Shown here one piece after another: positions 1 through 6,730 of a stretch of 64,000 bases of DNA. The stretch lies in the NCBI GenBank assembly GCA_937926875.1, contig CALBAX010000120.1, forward strand, positions 1 through 64,000, read 5' to 3'. The translations under genes were made by a program, and so were the position numbers. Each line of letters starts with the position of its first letter. The stretch's first letter is position 1. The notes beneath the pieces are model-generated. The model made no database searches. It was not told the origin of the DNA and worked only from the letters and a program-made list of their open reading frames with translations. The DNA is from an uncultured Desulfovibrio sp. Its GTDB lineage: Bacteria > Desulfobacterota > Desulfovibrionia > Desulfovibrionales > Desulfovibrionaceae.

Positions 1-220
1 GACAGGAGTTTCTGGGATGATAGTCTCTGGGGCAAACAATGGCTGTGTCTGCGCAACGGGGGGCACTCGCACGAAGGTTGGGGCTGGAAGGGCGCATGCC
101 CGGCAACAGGGGATGATGCTCATCAGCAGGAGGTATTCCCGTGTTTACGGATACTGCTTGTGATCACCGTAAGGGGAGGACGGCGCGCATCTCGCAGAGG
201 GAAAAGGCTGCCACACAGGT

Positions 221-760
221 TCAGGCATCTTTTCTGCGTGTTTTCCACTGGGAGAGCAGCGTGAGGCTGCCGCAGCCGAGCAGGATGCAGGCCAGCAGCA
301 GCACAGGCCAAAGGCCGGTCGCCATAAGGTATCCTTCCAGCCCTGTATGCAGGGAACCGTCCCAGTCCACAAGGCGGACCGGATGCAGGCGAGAGAGTAT
401 CCACAGGGCTGCCAGCCCGCCCAGGCCGCAGCAGAACAGCAGCATGCCCAGGATCAGGGGAAGAAGCCGGAAGGTACGCTCGGGGGTGGCCGTTGCCGGC
501 TCCAGGCTGCCTTCCACGGCAGGGACAGGAGCAGGTCGGGGCTCTCTGCCCGCGGGACCGATGAGCTCATCGAGGCTCGTCTGCAGCACTTCCCGCAGCA
601 GGACCAGACGGTCGATGTCCGGGGATGACTGGCCTGTTTCCCATTTGGCGACGGACTGGCGGGAGATGCCCATGCGGGAGGCCAGTTCTTCCTGCGTCAT
701 CCCCATGACCTTGCGACGCCGCAAGATTTCCTGCCCGAGTCTGATCCGTGCGTTTTCCAT
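221..760 (-). CDS. XRE-family HTH regulator with two membrane segments
   Basis: A 179-residue protein. Residues about 8-62 form a classic Cro/C1-type helix-turn-helix, with the recognition-helix pattern GISRQSVAKWETG. A proline/alanine linker follows, then two hydrophobic stretches (about residues 96-120 and 147-170), so the DNA-binding domain is probably tethered to the inner membrane. This architecture (XRE head, two transmembrane helices, no enzymatic domain) is common in small autoregulatory or envelope-sensing regulators, but the target cannot be read from the sequence. It is the leftmost gene and transcribed leftwards. No strong Shine-Dalgarno precedes the ATG, yet this is the only start that keeps the complete HTH. 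Family call is firm; role unknown. Confidence 0.85.
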   Translation of the reverse strand: MENARIRLGQEILRRRKVMGMTQEELASRMGISRQSVAKWETGQSSPDIDRLVLLREVLQTSLDELIGPAGREPRPAPVPAVEGSLEPATATPERTFRLLPLILGMLLFCCGLGGLAALWILSRLHPVRLVDWDGSLHTGLEGYLMATGLWPVLLLACILLGCGSLTLLSQWKTRRKDA

Positions 761-782
761 AGGAGAGGGTGCGAGAGTGGAG

Positions 783-810
783 AAAAAAAGAGGTGGCCGG
801 GGCCACCTCT
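783..810 (-). terminator. Rho-independent terminator of the small secreted protein gene
   Basis: A perfect 10-bp stem (AGAGGTGGCC / GGCCACCTCT, 2-nt loop) at 789-810 is followed on the minus strand by seven T residues. It sits 16 bp after the stop of the 826-1086 gene and separates it from the XRE gene. Confidence 0.85.
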
Positions 811-825
811 TGAGTGGACAATGAC

Positions 826-1086
826 TTACTTCAGTTTTTCCAGGGCGTCGTCATAGAACTTGCACATATTTTCCAGATTCTGTTCCTGCTGGAGCTTCAG
901 CAGTTGGGGCTGCAATTCCTGCATGATCTTGGCATAGCCTTGGGGGTCAGCCTGGGATTTTTTCTGGACGGCCGCGGCGAATTCGTTGGCTTTCTTCTGT
1001 GCTTCTTCAGGCGAGCAGGCAGCCGACGCGAGAGAGGTGGTGGTCAGGAGCAGGGCGCAGGCCAGCAGGAGCGAAAGTTTTTTCAT
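826..1086 (-). CDS. Small secreted/periplasmic protein, unknown function
   Basis: An 86-residue protein with a clear Sec signal peptide (KK start, hydrophobic residues 4-18, cleavage probably after ASA at about residue 22). The mature part of about 64 residues is charged and predicted helical. It carries two cysteines (about 24 and 75) that could form a disulfide in the periplasm. It has its own downstream terminator and no neighbour on the same transcript, so it looks monocistronic. The leader upstream contains short inverted repeats. I do not recognise a named family. Confidence 0.75.
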   Translation of the reverse strand: MKKLSLLLACALLLTTTSLASAACSPEEAQKKANEFAAAVQKKSQADPQGYAKIMQELQPQLLKLQQEQNLENMCKFYDDALEKLK

Positions 1087-1492
1087 ACATGCCTCGATGC
1101 GTTGGACAGCGGTGCTGTCAGTGGATTCCCATATGGGTATTTTTACCTAATCATACTTGGCCGCAGCAGGCAACCCACTATCGGTTGCAATCGGGCAACT
1201 TCTGGTTGCTTTTTGAAAAATGAAGGGTTGCGGGAGGTTGGGGGACATCTTGCGCGATATGCCGGATGGATTTGTCGCCTCCGGGCCAAAGGGGCGATTG
1301 TCAAAGAGGCCCCCGGAGCCTGTGATATGCGGCAGACAGATGTCTTCTTTTTCCCCGTGGGGCATGGGGGAGACAGTCTTGCCCTTGACGACGGGCGGCA
1401 CTTACATCTAAAAAAATGGCCTACTGACCAAGTCAGGAATGTCTTGCGAGTGGCCAGGAGGCCGCTCCCGGTTTTTTGCCAAAGGAATGCAT
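1087..1492. other. 406-bp intergenic region upstream of ddh with repeated short hairpins
   Basis: Divergent spacer between the small secreted protein (minus) and ddh (plus). It holds a CCCATATGGG palindrome at 1128-1137. It also has alternating GCAAC/GTTGC elements (1170-1175, 1183-1188, 1195-1199, 1205-1209), the last followed by five T, and a GC-rich stem near 1275-1320 (CTCCGGG / CCCGGAG arms). I see no convincing protein gene here. Confidence 0.5.
1170..1214 (+). promoter_or_regulatory. Possible attenuator: two alternative hairpins ending in a T run
   Basis: Four short complementary elements lie in order: GCAACC, GGTTGC, GCAAC, GTTGC. The first can pair with the second and the third with the fourth. 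The 3:4 hairpin ends in TTTTT at 1210-1214 like a weak terminator. The second and third can pair instead, the usual layout of a terminator/antiterminator. The stems are only 5-6 bp, and ddh starts almost 280 bp downstream, so this is tentative. Confidence 0.3.
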
Positions 1493-2416
1493 ATGAAAAA
1501 GTTTACTCTCGCCGTCCACAGTCTCGGCAATATCGGTACCCGTGTGGTGGAAGCGGCCCTTGCCGCTCCTGATTGCCAGTGCCTCGGCGTGATCCGCCGT
1601 GCCGAATCCCTGGGCACGCAGAGCCATGCCCTGCGTGGTCTGCCCGAATTTGCCGATCTGGCCAGTCTGGAAGCTGCCCAGGGCCGTCCTGACGTCATCG
1701 CCCTGTGCGGGCCTTCGCGCAGCATCCCGGAAACGGCGGAAGCTTTTCTGAAACAGGGGTACAATTGTGTGGACAGCTTCGATATCCACACCGAGATCCC
1801 CGCCACCGTGGCCCGTCTGGATGCCGCCGCCAAGGCCGGTAACAGCGTCAGCATCACGGCTGCCGGCTGGGACCCCGGCACGGATTCCGTGCTGCGCGCC
1901 CTGTTCGAAGCCATGGTGCCCCGCGGCACCACCTTCACCAACTTCGGCCGTGGCCGTTCCATGGGCCATTCCGTGGCTGCCCGCGCCATCAAGGGCGTGG
2001 CCGATGCCGTGTCCATCACCATCCCCGTGGGGGGCGGCCGTCATTCGCGTCTGGTCTACGTGGTGCTGGAAGAAGGTGAGAACCTGGCTGACGTGACGGC
2101 CCGCATCAAGGCCGACGATTACTTCGCCCACGATCCGCTGGACGTGCGCCAGTGCCGTGACCGTGAAGAACTGGCCTTCGTGGCCGACCAGTCCCACGGC
2201 GTGCTCATGGAGCGCACCGGCGCCTCCGGCATGACCGACAACCAGATCCTCAAGTTCGACATGCGCATCAACAACCCGGCCCTGACCGCTCAGGTGCTGG
2301 TCTCCTGCGCCCGTGCCGCCACCCGCCTGCAGGCCGGCTGCCATACGCTCATTGAAGTGCCGCCCATCGCCCTGCTGCGCGGTGAACGCATGGACATCAT
2401 CTCCCGCATGGTCTAG
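1493..2416 (+). CDS. ddh: meso-diaminopimelate D-dehydrogenase
   Basis: A 307-residue NADP-dependent oxidoreductase. It would convert L-2-amino-6-oxopimelate (tetrahydrodipicolinate), ammonia and NADPH to meso-diaminopimelate in one step, for lysine and peptidoglycan synthesis. The N-terminus has a Rossmann loop (HSLGNIGTR, residues 9-17). Family-typical segments follow: VDSFDIHTEIP near residue 95, GWDPG near 126, and FGRGRSMGHS in the middle. Length is slightly under the usual 320-326. The ATG at 1493 is chosen because AAAGGA (1481-1486) sits 6 bp before it; upstream in-frame ATGs at 1439 and 1487 are poorer. The gene stands alone, followed by a good terminator. Confidence 0.9.
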   Translation: MKKFTLAVHSLGNIGTRVVEAALAAPDCQCLGVIRRAESLGTQSHALRGLPEFADLASLEAAQGRPDVIALCGPSRSIPETAEAFLKQGYNCVDSFDIHTEIPATVARLDAAAKAGNSVSITAAGWDPGTDSVLRALFEAMVPRGTTFTNFGRGRSMGHSVAARAIKGVADAVSITIPVGGGRHSRLVYVVLEEGENLADVTARIKADDYFAHDPLDVRQCRDREELAFVADQSHGVLMERTGASGMTDNQILKFDMRINNPALTAQVLVSCARAATRLQAGCHTLIEVPPIALLRGERMDIISRMV

Positions 2417-2442
2417 CGGACCATACGCGTTTGCCTCTTTTT

Positions 2443-2474
2443 CCCCTGTCGCTTTTGGCGGCAGGGGATTTTTT
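2443..2474 (+). terminator. Rho-independent terminator of ddh
   Basis: Stem CCCCTGTCGC / GGCGGCAGGGG with a short T-rich loop (2443-2467), then a run of T at 2469-2474. It lies 27 bp after the ddh stop. Confidence 0.85.
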
Positions 2475-2833
2475 GTTTCAGGCAAGGCAGTGCCCATGGC
2501 CCGGAAGCAGCAGGGACCCTCTGGGCAGCTGACACTCCTCGTGAGCGGGGGAGGGGCCGAAGTAGACCAGGATGGCGGGAACAAGGAGGGCAAGAAGAAA
2601 GCGCCCTGTGCGGAAAAGCATGAAAAAGGCCTCTGCACAGGCAGAGGCCCGGAGGAGAGGCACAAAAGAGGGCTTCATGTTTGCGGGAAGGACCCGGCAG
2701 GGGGAGCAGGTGCATCCTGCAGAAGGTTTGCTGTCAGCCCCGGATCGGGCCTGTCCGGGGAGCGACGTGACGCAGGCTGTGCCGGTCTGGCAGGGCAGAC
2801 ACGCATCTTTGGACATCGCGGCCCGGATACCCC
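2475..2833. other. Intergenic region, no convincing gene
   Basis: About 360 bp between ddh and the LprI-like gene. The only solid element is the minus-strand terminator at 2623-2649. A 47-codon minus-strand frame (2478-2621) with one hydrophobic stretch starts inside that terminator and is not accepted as a gene. Confidence 0.5.
2623..2649 (-). terminator. Rho-independent terminator of the LprI-like gene
   Basis: Perfect 9-bp stem GGCCTCTGC / GCAGAGGCC with a 4-nt loop, followed on the minus strand by five T. It is about 185 bp downstream of the stop of the 2834-3247 gene. Confidence 0.75.
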
Positions 2834-3247
2834 TTATTCTCCGGCAAGCTGTTCCAGCAGCAGGGCCTGCTTGCGGGTCTCTCCGGTCAAAAAGCTCATG
2901 GAATTCAGGCGGGCCATGCTGCCGCCTTCGTTGGGGAGCTGCACCAGATCGGTGAAAACTTCCTTGTACTGGACCCAGGCCCGCTGGCCTTTGAGCAGCT
3001 TGTCCGAGCAGGCATTGGGGTCACTGGAGCTTTTGCAGGCCTGCCGGGCCTTTTTGTAATTGGCATTGAGCCGGACGTCCCAGTACTCGTAGGCTTGTTG
3101 CAGACAGCCCAGCATCTCTGTGGTGACGCCGCCGCTCTGTTCCATGCAGCGATCGAAGCCCGGGGCCAGTTCCTCTTCTTCGGCCATGGCCGGGGCCGCC
3201 AGGAAGAGCAGGGCCAGACAGCAAAGCAGAAAACGCAGTTTGGGCAT
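2834..3247 (-). CDS. Secreted LprI-like (lysozyme-inhibitor LprI N-terminal domain) protein
   Basis: A 137-residue protein with a signal peptide (hydrophobic residues 5-20, cleavage after AMA at about 22). The mature domain has a four-cysteine pattern (FDRC, GCLQQAY, ACKSS, ACSDKL) and a YEYWDVRLNANYKKA helix that recalls DUF1311/LprI domains, small periplasmic proteins of mostly unknown role, some reported as lysozyme inhibitors. The start is set by GGAGG 6-7 bp before the ATG at 3247. The longer upstream frame has no signal peptide and is non-coding in appearance. It is a single gene. Family assignment is moderately sure; the lysozyme-inhibitor role is only by analogy. Confidence 0.75.
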   Translation of the reverse strand: MPKLRFLLCCLALLFLAAPAMAEEEELAPGFDRCMEQSGGVTTEMLGCLQQAYEYWDVRLNANYKKARQACKSSSDPNACSDKLLKGQRAWVQYKEVFTDLVQLPNEGGSMARLNSMSFLTGETRKQALLLEQLAGE

Positions 3248-3680
3248 GGATGACCTCCCATGATGTTTGCTGCCAGCATAGACGGCTTTGCCGGCCGGGG
3301 CAACGGGGCGGCAGCACTGGCTGCTGTCTGTCGGGATGTCGGGGAGCGTGGGGCTCGATGCAGCACGGGCGCGGGGCGTGCATGCGCCGTATGGTCGGGG
3401 ATGGGACAGGGGGCTGGTTGCGACCACAAGGTCAGGGGGCGGGAGCGCTTTGCCTCCAGGGGGGCTGCCGGTTCCAGCCGTGGCGGGAGAGGACAGCGGG
3501 TCTGCACGGGATGGGGAGAAAGACAGGCCGGATACCGGGGCTGCAGGCGGAAGACAGGGAGAGGCGTCCGCGCCCGCAGTCCGGCAAGCGTCGAATGTTC
3601 GCAGTACGGGTCGCGCAGACCAGACATCGCCGGGTACGGCGCGACCGTCATGTAACGTGGTATGGCGTGGCCGCGGAAGC
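3248..3680. other. Intergenic region, nothing recognised
   Basis: About 430 bp of GC-rich sequence between two minus-strand genes. Long open frames cross it on both strands, but none has a ribosome binding site, domain or plausible composition. They look like chance frames in GC-rich DNA. Confidence 0.5.
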
Positions 3681-3914
3681 CTAGGCGCCGAGCCAGTCCC
3701 GGATTTCTTCCGCACTGGGGACGCGCCCCGTGCACATGATGCTGCCATCAATGACCACCGCAGGGGTGGCCAGCACGCCCAGGGCCATGATCTCCCGCAG
3801 GTCGGTGATCTTCTCCACCGTGGCGTCGCTGCCGGAAGCGGCCACCGTCTTGCTGACGATCTCGTATGCCTCGACGCATTTGGAACAACCGGGACCAAGG
3901 ACTTTGATGATCAT
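3681..3914 (-). CDS. Thioredoxin-like small redox protein (redox-active disulfide protein 2 type)
   Basis: A 77-residue single thioredoxin-fold domain, a typical length for the MTH895/TM0996 family. The redox motif is GCSKC (Cys10 and Cys13). The cis-proline loop reads ATPAVVIDG near residue 50. No signal peptide, so it is cytoplasmic. A strong AAAGGAGG lies 7 bp upstream of the ATG. It is the third gene after ArsR and the ArsP-like permease, an association seen repeatedly for this family. The likely role is to reduce, or pass metal or arsenic species to, the permease; that is inference from context. Confidence 0.88.
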   Translation of the reverse strand: MIIKVLGPGCSKCVEAYEIVSKTVAASGSDATVEKITDLREIMALGVLATPAVVIDGSIMCTGRVPSAEEIRDWLGA

Positions 3915-4088
3915 GATGCTGCCTCCTTTGGCAGGATATTGAGAGGAAGCGGCAGGGCGGGATGGGTGTGGCTGCCCTCCGCTACGATGCCGGGAGGATG
4001 TGCACGCCCCATGCTTTGTCCCTGCCGTGACCGTTGGGATACCGGGACGGGGGATCCGTGCTGCGTTCCAGCGCAGGCCCGATTTTCC

Positions 4089-5162
4089 TTAGAACAAGGT
4101 GAGCTGCAGGCTGTTGAACAGCCAGCCCACCAGGGTGAAGATGACCAGCAGCAGGCCCAGGAAAAGGGCCAGCAGCTGCCAGCGCATGACCTGCTTGAGC
4201 ATGAGCATCTCGGGCAGGCTGGCGGCCACCGTACTCATGCAGAAGGCCAGGGTGGTGCCCACGGGCAGGCCCTTGAGCAGCAGGCTCTCCATGATGGGCA
4301 CCACGCCCGTGACATTGCTGTACAGGGGGATGCCTACCAGGACGGCCACCGGGACGGACCACCACTGCCCCTGCCCCAGATGGGCGGCGAACCAGTCCTG
4401 GGGCACGAAGCCGTGCAGGAGCGCCCCCAGACCCACGCCGATGATGACCCAGCGCCAGACGCGGCGGAAGATGCCCGTCATCTCGTCCCAGGCGAAACGG
4501 TGCCGTTCTTCCAGGCCAGGGCGTCTGCTGCGTGCATCCCGGGCCGCCTGGCCGGAGGCCCCCAGCATGCCGCGCAGGAAGGGCTGCAACCAGCGTTCGG
4601 CGCGGAGCAGGTCCAGCAGCCAGCCGCTCAGCATACCGGCCGCCATGCCGACGGCCACATAGACCACGGTGAACTTCCAGCCCAGCAGGCCCCAGAGCAG
4701 GACCACGGCGATCTCGTTGATGAGCGGCGAGGTGATGAGGAAGGCCATGGTGATGCCCAGTGGGATGCGGGCCATGGTGAAGCCCAGGAAGAGCGGGATG
4801 CTGGAACAGGAACAGAAGGGCGTGATGGCGCCGAACGTGGCCCCCAGCAGATAGCCGATGCCCCGCCCCTTGCCGGAAAGACAGTCGCGCACCTGCTCCA
4901 CATGCAGCCCGGCCCGCAGCCAGCCGATGCAGTAGACCATCAGCACCAGCAGGAGCAGGATCTTGGCGCTGTCATAGAGGAAGAATTCCAGGGCCAGGCC
5001 CGGGGCCCCGCCAGGCGTCAGGGAAAGCAGGTCGAAGGCCAGCCAGGTGGCCAGCGGCTGGATGGACATGTACAGGCCTGTCCAGGCCAGCAGCACGGCC
5101 AGCAGGGTCAAGGCGTAACGCGGGGCGGAAAAAGGACGCGGCGGGGAAGGGCGCTTGTCCAT
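4089..5162 (-). CDS. ArsP/DUF318-family permease
   Basis: A 357-residue integral membrane protein with about 8-10 transmembrane helices in two halves around a cytoplasmic loop (about residues 190-225). The first half carries the family hallmark TPFCSCSSIP (Cys117, Cys119); the second has a matching PLYSNVTGVVPI segment. ArsP members export trivalent organoarsenicals, while other DUF318 permeases have unassigned substrates. It lies 65 bp downstream of an ArsR regulator gene, with an inverted repeat between them, and upstream of a thioredoxin-like gene. Metal(loid) or thiol-reactive compound export is therefore likely; the exact substrate is open. Confidence 0.88.
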   Translation of the reverse strand: MDKRPSPPRPFSAPRYALTLLAVLLAWTGLYMSIQPLATWLAFDLLSLTPGGAPGLALEFFLYDSAKILLLLVLMVYCIGWLRAGLHVEQVRDCLSGKGRGIGYLLGATFGAITPFCSCSSIPLFLGFTMARIPLGITMAFLITSPLINEIAVVLLWGLLGWKFTVVYVAVGMAAGMLSGWLLDLLRAERWLQPFLRGMLGASGQAARDARSRRPGLEERHRFAWDEMTGIFRRVWRWVIIGVGLGALLHGFVPQDWFAAHLGQGQWWSVPVAVLVGIPLYSNVTGVVPIMESLLLKGLPVGTTLAFCMSTVAASLPEMLMLKQVMRWQLLALFLGLLLVIFTLVGWLFNSLQLTLF

Positions 5163-5174
5163 AAATATTCCTTA

Positions 5175-5190
5175 TTGGCAAAATTGCCAA
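5175..5190. promoter_or_regulatory. Probable ArsR operator between regulator and permease
   Basis: A 7-2-7 inverted repeat, TTGGCAA-AA-TTGCCAA, lies 13 bp before the permease start and 37 bp after the regulator stop. The half-site TTTGGCAA recurs at 5571-5578, in front of the regulator gene itself, which suits an autoregulated ArsR/SmtB repressor. Confidence 0.6.
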
Positions 5191-5227
5191 ATTTAGGGGT
5201 AAAAAGATCCCGCCGCAGCGGGCCTGC

Positions 5228-5551
5228 CTATTTGTTCCGCAGCATGTCCATCTGGCTCAGGATGCGTTTTTCCAGCAGCTGGCCGGTACAGGCCAGAAAC
5301 TGGTCCAGGCAGCAGAGGGCAAGGCTGTAATAGATGTTCACGCCCTGCTTGCGCCGGGTGACCACACCGGCGTCACGCAGGACAGCCAGATGCTTGGAGA
5401 TGGTGGACATGTCGTCCCCCACCAGGGCCTGCAGGTCACAGACGCATTTTTCACCGTCGCGCAGGGCATCGACCATCAGCAGACGGCTGGGATGGCCCAG
5501 GGCTTTGAAGATCCGGGCCTGTGCCTCGATGAATTCCTTGTTGTGCTGCAT
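5228..5551 (-). CDS. ArsR/SmtB-family metal(loid)-responsive repressor
   Basis: A 107-residue winged-helix protein. The order is an N-terminal helix, FKALGHPSRLLMVDAL, then the ArsR-type inducer site KCVCDL (Cys36, Cys38) and the recognition segment STISKHLAVLRDAGVV. Near the end, CC (about residues 78-79) and a further Cys could complete a three-coordinate thiolate site. The start is the ATG at 5551 with AGGGA upstream; the longer frame only adds unrelated residues. Cytoplasmic; it probably represses its own gene and the downstream permease and thioredoxin-like genes through the TTGGCAA inverted repeats. Confidence 0.9.
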   Translation of the reverse strand: MQHNKEFIEAQARIFKALGHPSRLLMVDALRDGEKCVCDLQALVGDDMSTISKHLAVLRDAGVVTRRKQGVNIYYSLALCCLDQFLACTGQLLEKRILSQMDMLRNK

Positions 5552-5562
5552 GTTGTCCCTTA

Positions 5563-5579
5563 TTTGGTCATTTGGCAAA
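5563..5579 (-). promoter_or_regulatory. Half-sites of the ArsR operator in front of the regulator gene
   Basis: Two overlapping TTTGG elements (5563-5567 and 5571-5579, the second reading TTTGGCAAA) lie 12-28 bp upstream of the ArsR start. They match the half of the perfect inverted repeat at 5175-5190. Confidence 0.4.
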
Positions 5580-5771
5580 ATATTCCTGGAAGGCCTTCCT
5601 GTCAAGATGGTGCAGGAAAGCTGTGCCCAGGTCAACGCTGCCGAGCGGCCGGAGACAACAGATCAGCGGCAAGGCGACAAAAAAGGCGGCTGTGCGGGAA
5701 GGCCCGCATGCCGCCGTCCGTCATCACCGGGCGGAGAGGCATCCCCTCCGCTCCGGCAGGCTGGGAAAGCG

Positions 5772-6602
5772 TTACTTCCACTGGATGCGGTGCACCGTGG
5801 CCGGGCCGTATTCCACCGTACGCGCGTAGCGGATGGCAGGCTCGCCCAGCAGCATGGCATACTGGAAGCTGTGGGTCTCGGGCAGGCCCAGCTCGGGCAG
5901 GAGCTCGGGCAGCATGAGCTGCAGACACCAGTAGAGCAGGCCGCACCAGGTGGTGCCCAGGCCCAGGCTCTGGGCGTAGAGCTCCATGTATGAAAGATAG
6001 ATGAGCGGGTCCTGCTCCTGACAGGGGGCATCCTTGGCATTGCCCACCAGCACGAAGTGGGGCGCACCGCGGAAGATGCCGTCGATACCCTGTTCCTTCC
6101 ACAGGCGCGGTGCAGCGGCGAAAAAGGCCGTGCGGCGGCACTGGGGCAGGGCATTGTGGAGGGCCTTGTCCGCCAGGCGGGCATAGACGTCCTCGCGGAA
6201 GGCCTGCATGCGGTCCATGTCGTCCATGACGCCCACCCAGAGCTTGCGGGCATTGACGCCGGTGGGGGCGTGGGCGCTCACGTCCAGCACCTGCTGCAGC
6301 AGGGCCGGGTCCACGTTTTCCGGCCGGTACTGGCGCACGGAGCGGCGGCCCTTGATGAGGGCCTCCAGTTGTTCGGGCCGGGGCCAGGCATTGAGGAGGC
6401 GGCGGGAGGTGTCAGGATTGTGCCCGTCCACGCTGATGGCGCCCGTGGGGCAGAGAGCCAGGCAGTGGTGGCAGTGCATGCACAGGCGTTCGTCCTTGAT
6501 GTAGGGGTGCCCTTCCTCGTCCATGCCCAGCGCGCGGGGCAGACAGTCGGAAAGGCACAGGCCGCAGGAGACACAGCGGTCGGTATCCACAGAAAACTGC
6601 AT
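5772..6602 (-). CDS. Nitroreductase with N-terminal 2x[4Fe-4S] ferredoxin domain
   Basis: A 276-residue fusion. Residues 1-58 hold two [4Fe-4S] motifs: Cys10, 13, 16, 20 and Cys41, 44, 47, 51. Residues about 80-276 are an FMN nitroreductase domain with RRSVRQYRPENVD at its entry and a GLGTTWCG segment near 215-225. Such fusions in anaerobes pass electrons from ferredoxin to FMN to reduce nitro compounds, quinones or other small acceptors. AAAGGA lies 8-9 bp before the ATG. A terminator-like hairpin sits just upstream of that site (6617-6643). It follows the FMN alpha-hydroxy-acid dehydrogenase on the same strand. The substrate is unknown. Confidence 0.88.
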   Translation of the reverse strand: MQFSVDTDRCVSCGLCLSDCLPRALGMDEEGHPYIKDERLCMHCHHCLALCPTGAISVDGHNPDTSRRLLNAWPRPEQLEALIKGRRSVRQYRPENVDPALLQQVLDVSAHAPTGVNARKLWVGVMDDMDRMQAFREDVYARLADKALHNALPQCRRTAFFAAAPRLWKEQGIDGIFRGAPHFVLVGNAKDAPCQEQDPLIYLSYMELYAQSLGLGTTWCGLLYWCLQLMLPELLPELGLPETHSFQYAMLLGEPAIRYARTVEYGPATVHRIQWK

Positions 6603-6616
6603 GATGATGTCCTTTG

Positions 6617-6643
6617 AAAAAAAGGACCTGCCGCAGGGGCAGG
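6617..6643 (-). terminator. Terminator-like hairpin in the nitroreductase leader
   Basis: Stem CCTGCC / GGCAGG with a 5-nt loop, followed on the minus strand by TCC and seven T, ending 15 bp before the nitroreductase start. It could be a second terminator for the upstream gene or an attenuator for the nitroreductase. Confidence 0.5.
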
Positions 6644-6679
6644 CAGGGGAGGCCGCCGGCGCCGGGGGGCCGCCGGGGC

Positions 6680-6711
6680 AAAAGAAAGAAGGGAGGGGCG
6701 GTGCCCCTCCC
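6680..6711 (-). terminator. Rho-independent terminator of the FMN dehydrogenase gene
   Basis: Perfect 9-bp stem GGGAGGGGC / GCCCCTCCC with a 3-nt loop (6691-6711), followed on the minus strand by an interrupted T-rich tract. It is 20 bp after the stop of the 6731-7753 gene. Confidence 0.7.
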
Positions 6712-6730
6712 CGCAGGTTCGCCAGAAAAA

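Noticed and set aside
2478..2621. A 47-codon minus-strand frame with one hydrophobic segment (possible small membrane peptide)
   Set aside because: Its start codon lies right after the T run of a terminator and the only possible ribosome site is inside the terminator stem; no independent support.
3288..5330. A 680-codon plus-strand frame over the thioredoxin-like and permease genes
   Set aside because: Gln/His/Gly-rich antisense composition and a clear overlap with two recognised minus-strand genes.
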